50,744 nt of DNA from Oerskovia merdavium (GCF_014836755.1 NZ_JACSQF010000023.1:13137-63880), one strand, 5' to 3'; shown: positions 39,674-47,747, counted from the stretch's first letter. Notes: generated by a model from the sequence alone, not told the origin. Made by a program: numbers and translations.

Positions 39674-40765
39674 GTGGCCGAGAGACGCACCGCCCCGTCG
39701 GGAGCGCACGCCCCCGTGCGCCGCTCTGCGCGCCGCTCCCCCGGTACCCGGCGTGCCACCCCGTGGTGGCTCGTCGGGGCCTCGCTCGCGCTCGTCGTGA
39801 GCGTCGTGGTCGCCGTGACGATCGGCCCCGCGGACCTCTCCTGGGGCGACGTGTGGCGCTCGATCGCGACGCACCTCGGGCTCGGCGGGCCGCTCGGCCT
39901 CGAGCCGCTGCCCCTGCTGCAGGACGGCATGGTGTGGCAGCTCCGGCTCCCGCGCGTCCTGACGGCCGCGGCCGTGGGGGCCGGGCTCGCGATCTGCGGC
40001 GCGGTCATGCAGTCCCTCACGCGCAACCCGCTCGCCGACCCGTACCTGCTCGGGCTCTCGTCGGGAGCCTCGCTGGGTGCCGTCCTCGTCCTGGTCCTCG
40101 GCGTGAGCGTCCTGCTGCCCGTCGCGGCGTTCGGCGGGGCCGTCCTCGCCCTGGTCGCGGCGCTCGCTCTCGCGGGTTCGCTCGGAGCCATCACCCCCAC
40201 GCGGACCGTGCTCGCGGGCCTCGCGGTGAGCCAGCTCGCGGCCGCGGCGACGTCGTTCATCATCTTCTGGTCCGCGACCGGGGACTCCTACCGCGAGATC
40301 CTGTCGTGGCTCATGGGGTCGGTCGCGGGGGCCACCTGGACGTCCGTGGCGATCGCGGGCGGCGCCGTGCTCGTCCTGGGGACGCTGCTCGCGTCGACCG
40401 GGTCGGTGCTCGACGCCTTCACGTTCGGCGACACCGCGGCCGCGGGCCTCGGCATCGCCGTGAACCGGACCCGGTGGCTCCTGCTCGTGGGGGTCGCGCT
40501 GCTCACCGGAGCCCTGGTCTCGGTCTCGGGCGCGATCGGGTTCGTGGGGCTGATCCTCCCGCACGCCGTCCGGCTCCTGACCGGTGCGCGGCACCGCGTG
40601 CTGCTGCCCCTCGCGGCCCTGCTCGGCGGGTCGTTCCTCGTGTGGGCCGACACGCTCGCCCGCACGATCTTCGCCCCGCGCGAGCTGCCCGTGGGCATCC
40701 TGACGGCCGCGATCGGCGCGCCCGTCTTCGCGATCATCCTGTGGCGAGGGAGGCGGGCGCTGTGA
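39674..40765 (+). CDS. ABC transporter permease (FecCD family), proposed F420-0 importer
   Basis: 363-residue integral membrane subunit with about ten helices in the FecCD/BtuC pattern. Typical segments are LRLPRVLTAAAVGAGLAICGAVMQSLTRNPLADPYLLGLSSGASLGAV and ALVSVSGAIGFVGLILPHAVRLLTGARHR. A basic N-terminal extension of about 35 residues precedes helix 1. GTG start chosen for the AGGAG 5 bases upstream. 26 bases after the binding-protein gene and overlapping the ATPase gene by four bases. The family would be TIGR03869 in the proposed F420-0 cassette. Confidence 0.9.
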   Translation: MAERRTAPSGAHAPVRRSARRSPGTRRATPWWLVGASLALVVSVVVAVTIGPADLSWGDVWRSIATHLGLGGPLGLEPLPLLQDGMVWQLRLPRVLTAAAVGAGLAICGAVMQSLTRNPLADPYLLGLSSGASLGAVLVLVLGVSVLLPVAAFGGAVLALVAALALAGSLGAITPTRTVLAGLAVSQLAAAATSFIIFWSATGDSYREILSWLMGSVAGATWTSVAIAGGAVLVLGTLLASTGSVLDAFTFGDTAAAGLGIAVNRTRWLLLVGVALLTGALVSVSGAIGFVGLILPHAVRLLTGARHRVLLPLAALLGGSFLVWADTLARTIFAPRELPVGILTAAIGAPVFAIILWRGRRAL

Positions 40766-41646
40766 CGGAGCCGAGAACTGTTGGACGGGTCGGTCGTGAG
40801 GTGCCGCAAGGCCACGAAGGGTCGCCGTCCTCGCGGGACGGCACGCCGGCCGCCGGTGGGCGTGCGCGGGCGGCCCACGGGCTCGACGCCTCGCGCGTCT
40901 CGTGGTCGGCCGGGTCGCAGCTCATCCTCGACGGGGTGGACTGCACGGCTCCCCCGGGAGCGGTGAGCGGGCTGCTGGGCCCCAACGGGTCCGGGAAGTC
41001 GACGCTGCTGCGCGCGATCGCGGCCACCCAGGTCCCGGACGCGGGCGAGGTCCGGTTCGACGGCGAGGACCTGCTGCGCATGCCGCGACGGCGTCGGGCG
41101 CGCAGGCTGGCCCTCGTCGAGCAGGACGCGTCGACCGACCTGCCCGTCTCGGTGCTCGACGCCGTGCTGCTCGGCAGGATCCCGCACCGCTCGCTCCTGG
41201 CGGGCGACACCGACGCCGACCGCGCGATGGCCCACGAGGCGCTCGTGCGGGCCGGGGTCGAGGAGCTGGCCGAACGGTCGCTCGCCACGTTGTCGGGAGG
41301 CGAGCGCCAGCGCGTGCACATGGCCCGCGCCCTCGCCCAGGACCCCGCGCTGCTGCTCCTCGACGAACCCACGAACCACCTCGACATCGCGGCCCAGCTC
41401 GCCGCCATGACCGTGCTGCGCAAGCTCGCCGCGGACGGCGTGACGGTCCTCGCGGCCCTGCACGACCTCAACCTCGCGGCGGCCTCGTGCGACCACGTCG
41501 TGGTCCTGTCGGGCGGGCGGGTCGTCGCGGCGGGTGACGTGCGGGACGTGCTGGTCCCGGACGTGATCGAGCCCGTGTACGGGGTGCGGTGCGACGTGCT
41601 GGCCCACCCCCGGACCGGTCGGCCCGTGCTGGTCTTCGGGGACTGA
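40762..41646 (+). CDS. ABC transporter ATP-binding protein, proposed F420-0 importer
   Basis: 294 residues. A charged, Gly/Ala-rich lead of about 45 residues precedes a standard importer ATPase: GLLGPNGSGKSTLLRAI (Walker A), Q-loop in LALVEQDASTDLPVSV, LSGGERQRVHMARALAQDPALLLLDEPTNHLD (signature and Walker B) and LAALHDLNLAAASCD (switch His). GTG start overlaps the permease stop (GTGA). Last gene of the three-gene operon; matches the FecE/BtuD group and would be TIGR03873 in the F420-0 cassette. Confidence 0.92.
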   Translation: MTEPRTVGRVGREVPQGHEGSPSSRDGTPAAGGRARAAHGLDASRVSWSAGSQLILDGVDCTAPPGAVSGLLGPNGSGKSTLLRAIAATQVPDAGEVRFDGEDLLRMPRRRRARRLALVEQDASTDLPVSVLDAVLLGRIPHRSLLAGDTDADRAMAHEALVRAGVEELAERSLATLSGGERQRVHMARALAQDPALLLLDEPTNHLDIAAQLAAMTVLRKLAADGVTVLAALHDLNLAAASCDHVVVLSGGRVVAAGDVRDVLVPDVIEPVYGVRCDVLAHPRTGRPVLVFGD

Positions 41647-41659
41647 CGGCCTGTGGCGT

Positions 41660-41679
41660 CGCCGGGTGCATGCCCGGCG
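41660..41679 (+). terminator. Transporter operon terminator
   Basis: 7-bp stem (cgccggg/cccggcg) with TGCATG loop, 13 bases after the ATPase stop. It partly overlaps repeat element A. Confidence 0.5.
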
Positions 41680-41757
41680 CCGAGCATGCGGTTGGCGTTC
41701 GCATCCGGGCCGTTTCGGACGCCAACCGTATGCTCGTCCGACGGCAACCACATGCTC
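41674..41757 (-). repeat. Three-unit dispersed repeat, copy A
   Basis: Read on the minus strand: unit 1 GAGCATGTGGTTGCCGTC (41740-41757), 4 bases, unit 2 (41719-41735, GAGCATACGGTTGGCGT), 20 bases, then inverted unit 3 (41682-41698), followed by GGCGCCGGG. Units 2 and 3 are complementary with one mismatch over 17 bases. Lies between two convergent genes. Confidence 0.7.
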
Positions 41758-41818
41758 GGCCCGGGCGCCTGCACGACCCCAGATCCCACCCGCGCCGGGG
41801 TACGAGGAGCGACGAGCC

Positions 41819-42241
41819 CTAGAACCCGCGCAGCCGTTCGGGCGTGAAGCGCAGCACCTCGGAGTACGCGGCGTGGAACTCCTCGGGACTCATCCCGAGG
41901 CCGGCGATCGGCGACCGGTACTTGGTGTCGTAGCGCGTGCGCTCCTCGGCGCTCAGGCCTGCCGGGTCCAGGACGAGCCGGCCCGTGAGCACCTGCACGT
42001 CCCATCCTGCAGGCGTCGAGTTGAGGTGCAGCGCGGCGCGCGGGTTGGCGGCGGCGTTGCGCAGCTTGGCCTTGCGCGGCTCGCTGAGGATCACGACGTC
42101 GTCCCCGCTGCGGATCTGCCACACCGGCGTCGGCTGCGGGGTCCCGGCGGGGTCGACCGTCGTGAGCCAGACGACGAGGTCCGCGTCGAGCCGTTCGGCG
42201 GCGCGCGCACCCAGCGTGGTCGTCGTGTCGATCGCGGTCAC
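41819..42241 (-). CDS. F420-dependent (Rv3369-type) pyridoxamine-5'-phosphate-oxidase-like protein
   Basis: 140-residue split-barrel flavin/deazaflavin reductase of the PNPOx-like fold. It contains LTTVDPAGTPQPTPVWQIRSGDDVVILSEPRKAKLRNAAANPRAALHLNST, which fits TIGR03667 (F420-dependent, Rv3369 family). F420 rather than FMN is an inference from family and from the neighbouring F420 genes. GTG start with GAGG about 5 bases upstream. It is 7 bases after the CoA-binding gene, so the two form a unit. No signal peptide. Confidence 0.83.
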   Translation of the reverse strand: MTAIDTTTTLGARAAERLDADLVVWLTTVDPAGTPQPTPVWQIRSGDDVVILSEPRKAKLRNAAANPRAALHLNSTPAGWDVQVLTGRLVLDPAGLSAEERTRYDTKYRSPIAGLGMSPEEFHAAYSEVLRFTPERLRGF

Positions 42242-42248
42242 GTCGGCC

Positions 42249-42686
42249 TCAGCCCTGCGCCGGGACGGCGGGCCCCAGGCGCGGCCACTCGATCGCGGGG
42301 CAGCGGTCCATGACCATGTCCAGCCCGGCGTCGCGGACCCGCGCGAACGCGTCCTCGTCGACCACGTCGAGCTGGAACCAGACGGCCCCGGCCCCGATCT
42401 CGACGGCCTGGTCCGCGACGGCCCCCGCGAGGTCGGAGCGAACGAACACGTCCACGACGTCGACCGGGAACGGGATCTCGGCGAGCGACGCGTAGCCCTG
42501 CTCGCCGTGCACGGTCTCGGCTGCCGGGTGGACCGGCACGATGCGCTTGCCCTGCCGCTGGAGCAGCCGGGCCACCCCGTACGCGGCGCGAGCCGAGTTG
42601 TTCGACAGCCCGACCACGGCCCACGTCTCGGTGTCCGCGAGGACCTTGCGGATGACGGCGTCCTCGCCCCAGCTCTTGTCGCTCAT
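42249..42686 (-). CDS. CoA-binding domain protein (YccU-like)
   Basis: 145-residue Rossmann-fold protein of the CoA_binding_2 family: TWAVVGLSNNSARAAYGVARLLQRQGKRIVPVHP, then IPFPVDVVDVFVRSDLAGAVADQAVEIGAGAVWFQLDVVDEDAF and MVMDRCPAIEW. Family members bind CoA or nucleotides; the biological role is unknown. Whole length matches the family. Weak ribosome binding site before the ATG. Linked to the downstream F420-type reductase gene. Confidence 0.88.
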   Translation of the reverse strand: MSDKSWGEDAVIRKVLADTETWAVVGLSNNSARAAYGVARLLQRQGKRIVPVHPAAETVHGEQGYASLAEIPFPVDVVDVFVRSDLAGAVADQAVEIGAGAVWFQLDVVDEDAFARVRDAGLDMVMDRCPAIEWPRLGPAVPAQG

Positions 42687-42744
42687 ATCGGGGCAACCCC
42701 GGCGCGGGGGCGACTATTCCGGGCTGCGCCCTCCTCCGGTGCGC

Positions 42745-42801
42745 TGAGTGCGGAGTTCTTGCGCGACTCGCCGGGCGTGTCTCACAAGATCTCCGCACTC
42801 A
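42745..42801. repeat. 17-bp inverted repeat downstream of the DUF1772 gene
   Basis: Arms tgagtgcggagttcttg (42745-42761) and caagatctccgcactca (42785-42801) match with one mismatch around a 23-base loop. It may be a terminator for the DUF1772 gene. It has the arm and loop size of the dispersed repeats but a different sequence. Confidence 0.6.
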
Positions 42802-42829
42802 CCGTTCATCCGCTGCCCGACGGCGCCGC

Positions 42830-43411
42830 TCACCCCGCGAGTCGCGCCACGAGTCCCAGGACCAGGAGCAGGGCGGCCACCCCGCACGCCAGGGTCCGCA
42901 CGTGGTTCCAGGCGACCCAACGCCCGAGGAAGACCGCCCAGACCTGGTCTCGCTCCGCCGTCGGGCCGGTGGGACGAACCCTCGTCCCACCCGACCCTCG
43001 ACCTGAGGGTGAGGCTTCGGCCGACCGTCGAACCGAGGTCGAGACCGCCGCTTCCGCAGCCTCGAGGCGGTCGTTGAGCGGGACGTTGACGGCCGCCGTC
43101 ACCCCGATGCCGCCCACGAGATAGACGACGGCCGCGGCCAGGACGAGCACCGCGCCCGCCTCGCCCAGCCGCGTCGCGGCCACGACGCCGAGGACCGTCA
43201 CGAGCCCGGTCGTCACGAACAGGAGAGACCCGAACGGGGCCCTGGTCGCGTGGCGGTTGATCGAGGCCATCGCGGTCGCTCCGACGTCGGGCGCGACCGA
43301 GCGCAGGCCCGCCATGACGAAGGTCGAGAACGCGAAGAGAACTCCCCCGACGAGCGCGCAGCCGACCGATGCCACCACGACCGCCCACCCGAGAGCCCCG
43401 AGCGCGCCCAT
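42830..43411 (-). CDS. DUF1772 family membrane protein
   Basis: 193 residues, about four transmembrane helices: GWAVVVASVGCALVGGVLFAFSTFVMAGL, FGSLLFVTTGLVTVLGVVAAT, AVLVLAAAVVYLVGGIGVTAAVNVPLNDRL and VRTLACGVAALLLVLGLVARL. The NVPLND motif and FLGRWVAWNHVRTL are typical of DUF1772, some members of which are anthrone oxygenase-like. An insert of about 35 residues rich in Ser/Arg/Gly lies between the two. ATG shares bases with the stop of the upstream gene (TGATG), so it is coupled to it. Confidence 0.85.
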   Translation of the reverse strand: MGALGALGWAVVVASVGCALVGGVLFAFSTFVMAGLRSVAPDVGATAMASINRHATRAPFGSLLFVTTGLVTVLGVVAATRLGEAGAVLVLAAAVVYLVGGIGVTAAVNVPLNDRLEAAEAAVSTSVRRSAEASPSGRGSGGTRVRPTGPTAERDQVWAVFLGRWVAWNHVRTLACGVAALLLVLGLVARLAG

Positions 43412-44319
43412 CAGTGCACCCCGTCCAGGACGGCAGGCGGAGCCTGTGGGGAGCCGACCGGCGCCCAGGCCGCGGCCTCACGACGCGCGAACTCGGCGAA
43501 GTCGCGCGGCTCGCGAGCGAGCGCCTCGTGCACGCCGTGCGTCAGGTGCTCGTTGCGTCCGTCGAGGACCTCCTCGAACAGGTAGCGGGTGAGCTCGACG
43601 GCGTCGGCTGGGACGCCCGCGGCGGTCAGGCCGGCCGCGAACTCGTCGCCCGTGACGGTCACGAGCCGGACGTCCCGGCCGCTCGCCGCCCCGACCTCCG
43701 CGAGCGCCTCGCCGAAGGTCAGCAGCCGGGGCCCCGTGAGCTCGTAGACCCGGCCCGCGTGCCCGTCCTCGGTGAGCGCCGCGAACGCGACGTCGGCCAC
43801 GTCCTCGAGGTCGACGAACGGCTCGACCACGGCGTCGACGGGGAGCGGGACCACTCCGTCGAGCACGGGGTCCAGCAGGAAGCTCTCGCTGAAGTTCTGC
43901 GCGAACCACGCGCAACGCACGACCGTGCGAGCGGGGAACGCCTCGGCGACGAGCTCCTCGGCACGCTGCGCCTCGGGCTCGCCGCGACCCGAGAGCAGCA
44001 CGAGGCGCTGCACGCCCACGCGCGCCGCGACCCGGGCGAAGTCGGCGACGACCTCGGGAACTCCCGGGGCCGCGAGGTCCGGTGCGACCGCGACGTAGGC
44101 GGCGTCGGCCCCCTCGAGCGCCGGCGCCCAGGTCGCGGGATCGTCCCAGTCGAGCCTGGTCTCGGTGCTCCGCGAGACAGGGCGGACGGCGATGCCCCGC
44201 GCTGCGAGGCGGGCCGCGACACGGCGCCCGGTCTTGCCCGTCGCGCCGACGACGGCGACGAGGGACGGGAGACCGGCGTCGCCGGTCGGGGTGGTGGGGT
44301 GCGGCTGGTTCGTGGTCAT
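43411..44319 (-). CDS. NmrA/NAD(P)H-binding atypical SDR protein
   Basis: 302-residue Rossmann protein. LVAVVGATGKTGRRVAARLAARGIAVRPVSRS is the GxxGxxG NAD(P)-binding site; the rest resembles NmrA-like quinone or NAD(P)H-sensing reductases (VQRLVLLSGRGEPEA, CAWFAQNFSESFLLDPVLDG, GRVYELTGPRLLTFGEALAEVG). No catalytic YxxxK is seen, as usual for this class. AGGAG upstream of the ATG. Divergent from the AraC gene with 135 bases between, and translationally coupled to the DUF1772 gene; the AraC protein probably regulates both. Confidence 0.88.
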   Translation of the reverse strand: MTTNQPHPTTPTGDAGLPSLVAVVGATGKTGRRVAARLAARGIAVRPVSRSTETRLDWDDPATWAPALEGADAAYVAVAPDLAAPGVPEVVADFARVAARVGVQRLVLLSGRGEPEAQRAEELVAEAFPARTVVRCAWFAQNFSESFLLDPVLDGVVPLPVDAVVEPFVDLEDVADVAFAALTEDGHAGRVYELTGPRLLTFGEALAEVGAASGRDVRLVTVTGDEFAAGLTAAGVPADAVELTRYLFEEVLDGRNEHLTHGVHEALAREPRDFAEFARREAAAWAPVGSPQAPPAVLDGVH

Positions 44320-44390
44320 GGCGGTCTCCTGTGATCGGTCGTCCGTGCTGTGGTTCGAGTCAACCGGTCTCCGGCGAGACGTTCCATGGT

Positions 44391-44417
44391 CGAACGGCTC
44401 GGGAGCATGTCCGTTCG
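44391..44417. promoter_or_regulatory. Candidate AraC operator
   Basis: Perfect 7-bp inverted half-sites CGAACGG (44391-44397) and CCGTTCG (44411-44417), 13 bases apart, in the divergent region between the reductase and araC-type genes. Confidence 0.4.
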
Positions 44418-44454
44418 TCTTCCGTCGAGGACGCGGGGGGCGTACCGTCGTGGC

Positions 44455-45420
44455 ATGGACGCTGTCGCCGGACTCCTCGACGGCCCCCGCGCGCGGGGCG
44501 CCTTCCTGCTGCGCTCGCTCCTCGCGCCGCCGTGGTCGATGCGCATCGAGGACGAGGCGCCCCTGACGCTCGTGCCCGTCGTGCGCGGGTCGGTCTGGAT
44601 CGGGATGGACGCCGGCCTGCAGCCCCACGAACCACCGCTCGAGGCACACCTCGACGAGGGCGACGTCGCGCTCGTGCGCGGGCCCCGCCACTACACCGTG
44701 GCCGACTCCCCCGGGACGGCGCCGCAGATGGTGAGCGACGCCGTCGGTGCCTGCCGGGCGGTCGGCGACGCCCCCTCTCCCCTCGTCGACCTCGGTGTCC
44801 GGACCTGGGGCAACGACCCCGACGGGCCGACCGTGCTGCTGACCGGGACCTACCCGCTCGACGGCGAGGTGGGCGGCCGGCTGCTGAGCGTGCTGCCCCC
44901 GCTCGTGGTGCTGCGCCGCGGGGACCTCGACGCCGACCTCGTCTCGTTGCTCGCGCGCGAGGTCTCGCAGGACCGGCCCGGCCAGGAGGCCGTGCTCGAC
45001 CGGTTGCTCGACGTCCTGCTCATCGGCGCGCTGCGCGCATGGCTCGACCTCGGCGAGGCCCCGGGGTGGTACCGCGCGGACGCCGACCCGGTGGTCGGGC
45101 ACGCGTTGCGACTCATGCACCACGACCCGGCCAGGGCCTGGACGGTCGAGTCGCTCGCGCGGACCGTCGGGCTGTCACGGGCCGCGTTCTCGCGGCGCTT
45201 CACCGAGCTCGTGGGCGAGCCGCCCATGGGCTACCTCACCGGGTGGCGCCTGACGCTCGCGGCCGACCTGCTGCTGGAGCCGGGGGCGACCGTCGGCTCG
45301 GTGGCGCGGCAGGTCGGGTACGGGACGCCGTTCGCGCTGAGCGCCGCGTTCACACGCGTGCGGGGCATGAGCCCGACGGCGCACAGGGAGCGGGTGGGGG
45401 CGGGGTCAGGGGCGGCCTGA
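44455..45420 (+). CDS. AraC family transcriptional regulator (cupin_6 type)
   Basis: 321 residues. The N-terminal half is an AraC-type cupin sensor (SMRIEDEAPLTLVPVVRGSVWIGM, LDEGDVALVRGPRHYTVAD). Two helix-turn-helix motifs form the C-terminal DNA-binding domain: WTVESLARTVGLSRAAFSRRFTELVGEPPMGYLTGWRLTLAADLLL and VGSVARQVGYGTPFALSAAFTRVRGMSP. Start MDAVAGLLDGPRARG matches the usual family start; upstream is a GGGGGG run. Divergent from the reductase/DUF1772 pair, its likely target. Confidence 0.92.
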   Translation: MDAVAGLLDGPRARGAFLLRSLLAPPWSMRIEDEAPLTLVPVVRGSVWIGMDAGLQPHEPPLEAHLDEGDVALVRGPRHYTVADSPGTAPQMVSDAVGACRAVGDAPSPLVDLGVRTWGNDPDGPTVLLTGTYPLDGEVGGRLLSVLPPLVVLRRGDLDADLVSLLAREVSQDRPGQEAVLDRLLDVLLIGALRAWLDLGEAPGWYRADADPVVGHALRLMHHDPARAWTVESLARTVGLSRAAFSRRFTELVGEPPMGYLTGWRLTLAADLLLEPGATVGSVARQVGYGTPFALSAAFTRVRGMSPTAHRERVGAGSGAA

Positions 45421-45452
45421 CGGTCCGCCTCGCCGTGGCGCCGGAGGGCTCC

Positions 45453-45514
45453 TCGGGTGCCGAGCACGAGGTTGCGGTCGATATGGCGAGCTTGACGATC
45501 GCAAGCTCGTGCTC
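45453..45514 (-). repeat. Dispersed repeat, copy C (two clear units)
   Basis: Unit at 45462-45479 (+ strand GAGCACGAGGTTGCGGTC) and inverted partner at 45498-45514, 18 bases apart, matching 15 of 17. In the minus orientation the second unit is followed by GGCACCCGAGG, as in the other copies. A degenerate third unit may lie at 45515-45532. Between the AraC and DUF385 genes. Confidence 0.65.
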
Positions 45515-45572
45515 GACGAGCGGCTCGCCGTCGGGCACCGTGCGGTGGCCGCACCTCGCCCGCGCGCGCACC

Positions 45573-45995
45573 ATGGCTGACATGCCCATCCCGCACCTGG
45601 TCACCCGGACCAACAAGCGGTACGTCAACCCGCTCGTGCTCCGCGTGTCGTCGCGCGTGCCGCCGTTCGCGACGGTCCACCATCGCGGGCGGCGCAGCGG
45701 ACGGCCGTTCACGACCCCCGTCCTGGCGTTCCGCGAACCCCCGTCGGCCACGTCCCCGCGCGAGGTCCGCGTGATCATCGCGCTGACCTATGGATCAGAC
45801 GTCGACTGGCTCAAGAACGTCGAGGCGGCCGGGCTGTTCGGGCTGACACGAGGTGGGCGCGGCTACGTCGTCGACGACCTGCGACGGCTGCACGGTGACG
45901 CCGGTCTCCGGCTCGTGCCGGGCGCGATCAGGGTCGCCCTGCGGGGGCTGCGCGTGGACGAGCTCCTCGACGGACGGGTGGGGCCGCCCCGCTGA
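45573..45995 (+). CDS. Deazaflavin (F420)-dependent nitroreductase family protein (DUF385/Ddn-like)
   Basis: 140 residues of the split-barrel Ddn/DUF385 family, members of which use reduced F420 to reduce quinones or nitro compounds. The family pattern VHHRGRRSGRPFTTPVLAF, IIALTYGSDVDWLKNVEAAG and LTRGGRGYVVDD is intact. Two ATGs (45573, 45582) are possible; neither has a ribosome binding site. Cofactor use is inferred from the family. Followed 52 bases later by the HhH-GPD gene. Confidence 0.85.
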   Translation: MADMPIPHLVTRTNKRYVNPLVLRVSSRVPPFATVHHRGRRSGRPFTTPVLAFREPPSATSPREVRVIIALTYGSDVDWLKNVEAAGLFGLTRGGRGYVVDDLRRLHGDAGLRLVPGAIRVALRGLRVDELLDGRVGPPR

Positions 45996-46047
45996 GCGGC
46001 AGCCCGGCGCGACGGCGTCCGCGCGACCCGGCTGCCATGATGGGGAC

Positions 46048-46653
46048 ATGGCACACGACCTGTGGTTCACCGGCGACCCGGAAGCCGACGCGCTGCTGTC
46101 CATCGACCCGTTCGCACTGCTCATCGGCATGCTCCTCGACCAGCAGGTCACCATGGAGTCGGCGTTCGCGGGGCCTCTCAAGATCTCCCAGCGCATGGGC
46201 GGGTTCGACGTGCACCGCATCGCCTCCGCCGAGCCCGAGGCGTTCGCCGCGATGGCCGCCACTCCCCCGGCGATCCACCGCTACCCGGGCTCCATGGCGG
46301 GCCGCGTGCAGGCCGTGGCCCAGGTCGTCGACGAGCAGTACGACGGCGACGTCACGCGCCTGTGGACCGACCCCGGACCCGACGGCGGCGCCCCGGACGG
46401 GGCGCTCGTCCTCAAGCGGCTCAAGGCGCTGCCCGGCTTCGGGGAGCAGAAGGCGAAGATCTTCCTCGCGCTCCTCGGCAAGCAGTACGGCGTCCAGCCC
46501 GAGGGGTGGCACGAGGCTGCGGGGGCCTACGGCGAGGAAGGTTCGCGACGCTCGATCGCCGACGTCGTCGACCAGCACTCGCTCGACCAGGTGCGCGAGA
46601 CCAAGAAGGCGGCCAAGGCCGCGGCGAAGGCCGAACGGGCCGCCAAGGGCTGA
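46048..46653 (+). CDS. HhH-GPD-type base excision repair protein
   Basis: 201 residues. The HhH motif LKALPGFGEQKAKIFLALLGKQYG (about residues 117-140) and the surrounding helices place it in the endonuclease III/AlkA superfamily, matching the actinobacterial group TIGR03252. The conserved start DLWFTGDPEADALLSIDPFALLIGMLLDQQVTMESAFAGP is family-typical. The catalytic Asp found in classical glycosylases is not evident, so activity is uncertain. A Lys/Ala-rich tail ends the protein. ATG preceded by GGGG. Confidence 0.87.
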   Translation: MAHDLWFTGDPEADALLSIDPFALLIGMLLDQQVTMESAFAGPLKISQRMGGFDVHRIASAEPEAFAAMAATPPAIHRYPGSMAGRVQAVAQVVDEQYDGDVTRLWTDPGPDGGAPDGALVLKRLKALPGFGEQKAKIFLALLGKQYGVQPEGWHEAAGAYGEEGSRRSIADVVDQHSLDQVRETKKAAKAAAKAERAAKG

Positions 46654-46981
46654 CGCTCCGGCACGCCACCGGGACGCTCCCGGCCCGGTGCATGTTCGCT
46701 CGCATGCCAGTCTTCTCCGTCCAGGGTCGAGCAACCGGCTCTCCGCCCAGTTCGAGCAAGGACGCGGCACCACGTCCGGGGTGGTGGGATCGGTGCGAGC
46801 ACGCGCGGCGCACCGCCGTGCAGGGCCTCGAGCTGCGACCGGCTGACGTCGTCGTCACGTCACGGCGGACGTCGAGGCCGCCTGAACGGGTCGACGACCA
46901 CGCCGCCCACAGCGAGCCGGTCCCGCCGCGCGTAGCGTGAGGAGAGGGCGCGGCCCCGTGCCCGTTCCCGAGGAGGACCTC
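46654..46981. other. Intergenic region after the HhH-GPD gene
   Basis: 328 bases without a convincing gene. A hairpin (caccggg/cccggtg, 46667-46690, 10-base loop) is a likely terminator. The rest shows no recognisable coding remnant. The ribosome binding site GAGGAGG for the next gene closes it. Confidence 0.45.
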
Positions 46982-47347
46982 ATGGCTCACGGCGACATCA
47001 CGCACATCGACATCCCCGTCGGCGACACCGACCGCGCCCGCGCGTTCTACAGCGGGCTGTTCGGCTGGGACATCGCCGAGGCGCCCGGTTTCGAGGGATA
47101 CCCCATGTGGCGGGCCCCCAACCAGATCAGCGGTGGTGGCCTCGCCCCCCGCGAGGAAGGGTTCACGAGCCCGCGCAGCTACGTCGAGGTCGACTCGATC
47201 GAGGATTCGCTCGCCCAGGTCGAGGCCCTCGGCGGCAAGGTGCTCATGGGCAGGTCGCAGATCAGCCCGACGAGCTGGTGGGCGGTCTTCGAGGACCTCG
47301 ACGGGAACCGGCTGGGGCTCTACGAGGGCGTCACCACGATGGACTGA
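46982..47347 (+). CDS. VOC family (glyoxalase/bleomycin-resistance fold) protein
   Basis: 121-residue vicinal-oxygen-chelate protein with the paired beta-alpha-beta-beta-beta fold: DITHIDIPVGDTDRARAFYSGLFGWDI, SYVEVDSIEDSLAQVEALGGKV and SWWAVFEDLDGNRLGLYEG. Metal-ligand residues (His in the first motif, Glu in the last) are present. Reaction unknown. GAGGAGG 5 bases before the ATG is the best ribosome binding site in the accessory region. Convergent with the next gene, 10 bases apart. Confidence 0.9.
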   Translation: MAHGDITHIDIPVGDTDRARAFYSGLFGWDIAEAPGFEGYPMWRAPNQISGGGLAPREEGFTSPRSYVEVDSIEDSLAQVEALGGKVLMGRSQISPTSWWAVFEDLDGNRLGLYEGVTTMD

Positions 47348-47360
47348 GCCTGGCGGCTCA
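47345..47360. terminator. Hairpin formed by two convergent stop codons
   Basis: TGAGCC-TGGC-GGCTCA: a perfect 6-bp stem that contains the TGA of the VOC gene and, on the other strand, the TGA of the next gene. Short, but symmetrical for both transcripts. Confidence 0.45.
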
Positions 47361-47747
47361 CGCCGACCCGAACACGATCGTCCCGTCGGGGTCGCTCGCA
47401 CGTCGCGGCCGCAGCCGTGCCGGCGCCGGCCACGGCAGCTCGTGCCGGACGACCGGCGCGTCGATCGCCCCGAAGTCGTCGGTCTGGACCACGACGCGCT
47501 CGGGCGTGACCTCGACGAGCCGGACGCGGACCGGGTCCGGACCCTCGCCGTCGAGCATCCAGACGTCGGCGAGCCAGGACAGGCCGGTGCCGTCGAGAGC
47601 CTCCTCGGCGTCGAGCCAGTCGACCGGGCCGGTGAGGTCGTGCCCCAGCAACGAGACGGCGACCCAGGCATCGCCGTCGGGCCGGATCCACCCGATGTGG
47701 TCACGGTCCTCGGGGCGGCGGTGCGGGATCCAGGAGGCAGGCAGCAT
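47358..47747 (-). CDS. Hypothetical protein (129 residues)
   Basis: Not recognised. About 129 residues with a coherent soluble composition: IGWIRPDGDAWVAVSLLGHDLTGPVDWLDAEEALDGTGLSWLADVWMLDGEGPDPVRVRLVEVTPERVVVQTDDFGA. Codon use and Trp/Asp-rich strands look real. The ATG at 47747 (MLPASWIPHRR) is chosen because further upstream the frame enters the repeat region; its ribosome binding site is weak. Convergent with the VOC gene. Confidence 0.72.
   Translation of the reverse strand: MLPASWIPHRRPEDRDHIGWIRPDGDAWVAVSLLGHDLTGPVDWLDAEEALDGTGLSWLADVWMLDGEGPDPVRVRLVEVTPERVVVQTDDFGAIDAPVVRHELPWPAPARLRPRRASDPDGTIVFGSA

Noticed and set aside
38426-40765. A 779-codon open frame starting at a GTG at the predicted transcription start and running in the permease frame through the binding-protein gene
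   Set aside because: The part before 39674 has no stop only because of the high GC content; it overlaps the well-supported binding-protein gene in another frame. A short leaderless peptide (start MDREPCLARRSGPCLGR, two Cys) was considered for attenuation but has no stop nearby.
38577-41646. Transporter as an ordinary vitamin B12 importer with a cobalamin riboswitch
   Set aside because: No cobalamin riboswitch core is present in the leader, no corrinoid genes are near, and the binding-protein wording fits the proposed F420-0 family.
44403-44419. GAGCATGTCCGTTCGTC as a further copy of the dispersed repeat
   Set aside because: Only the first seven bases match the consensus and no partner unit is nearby.
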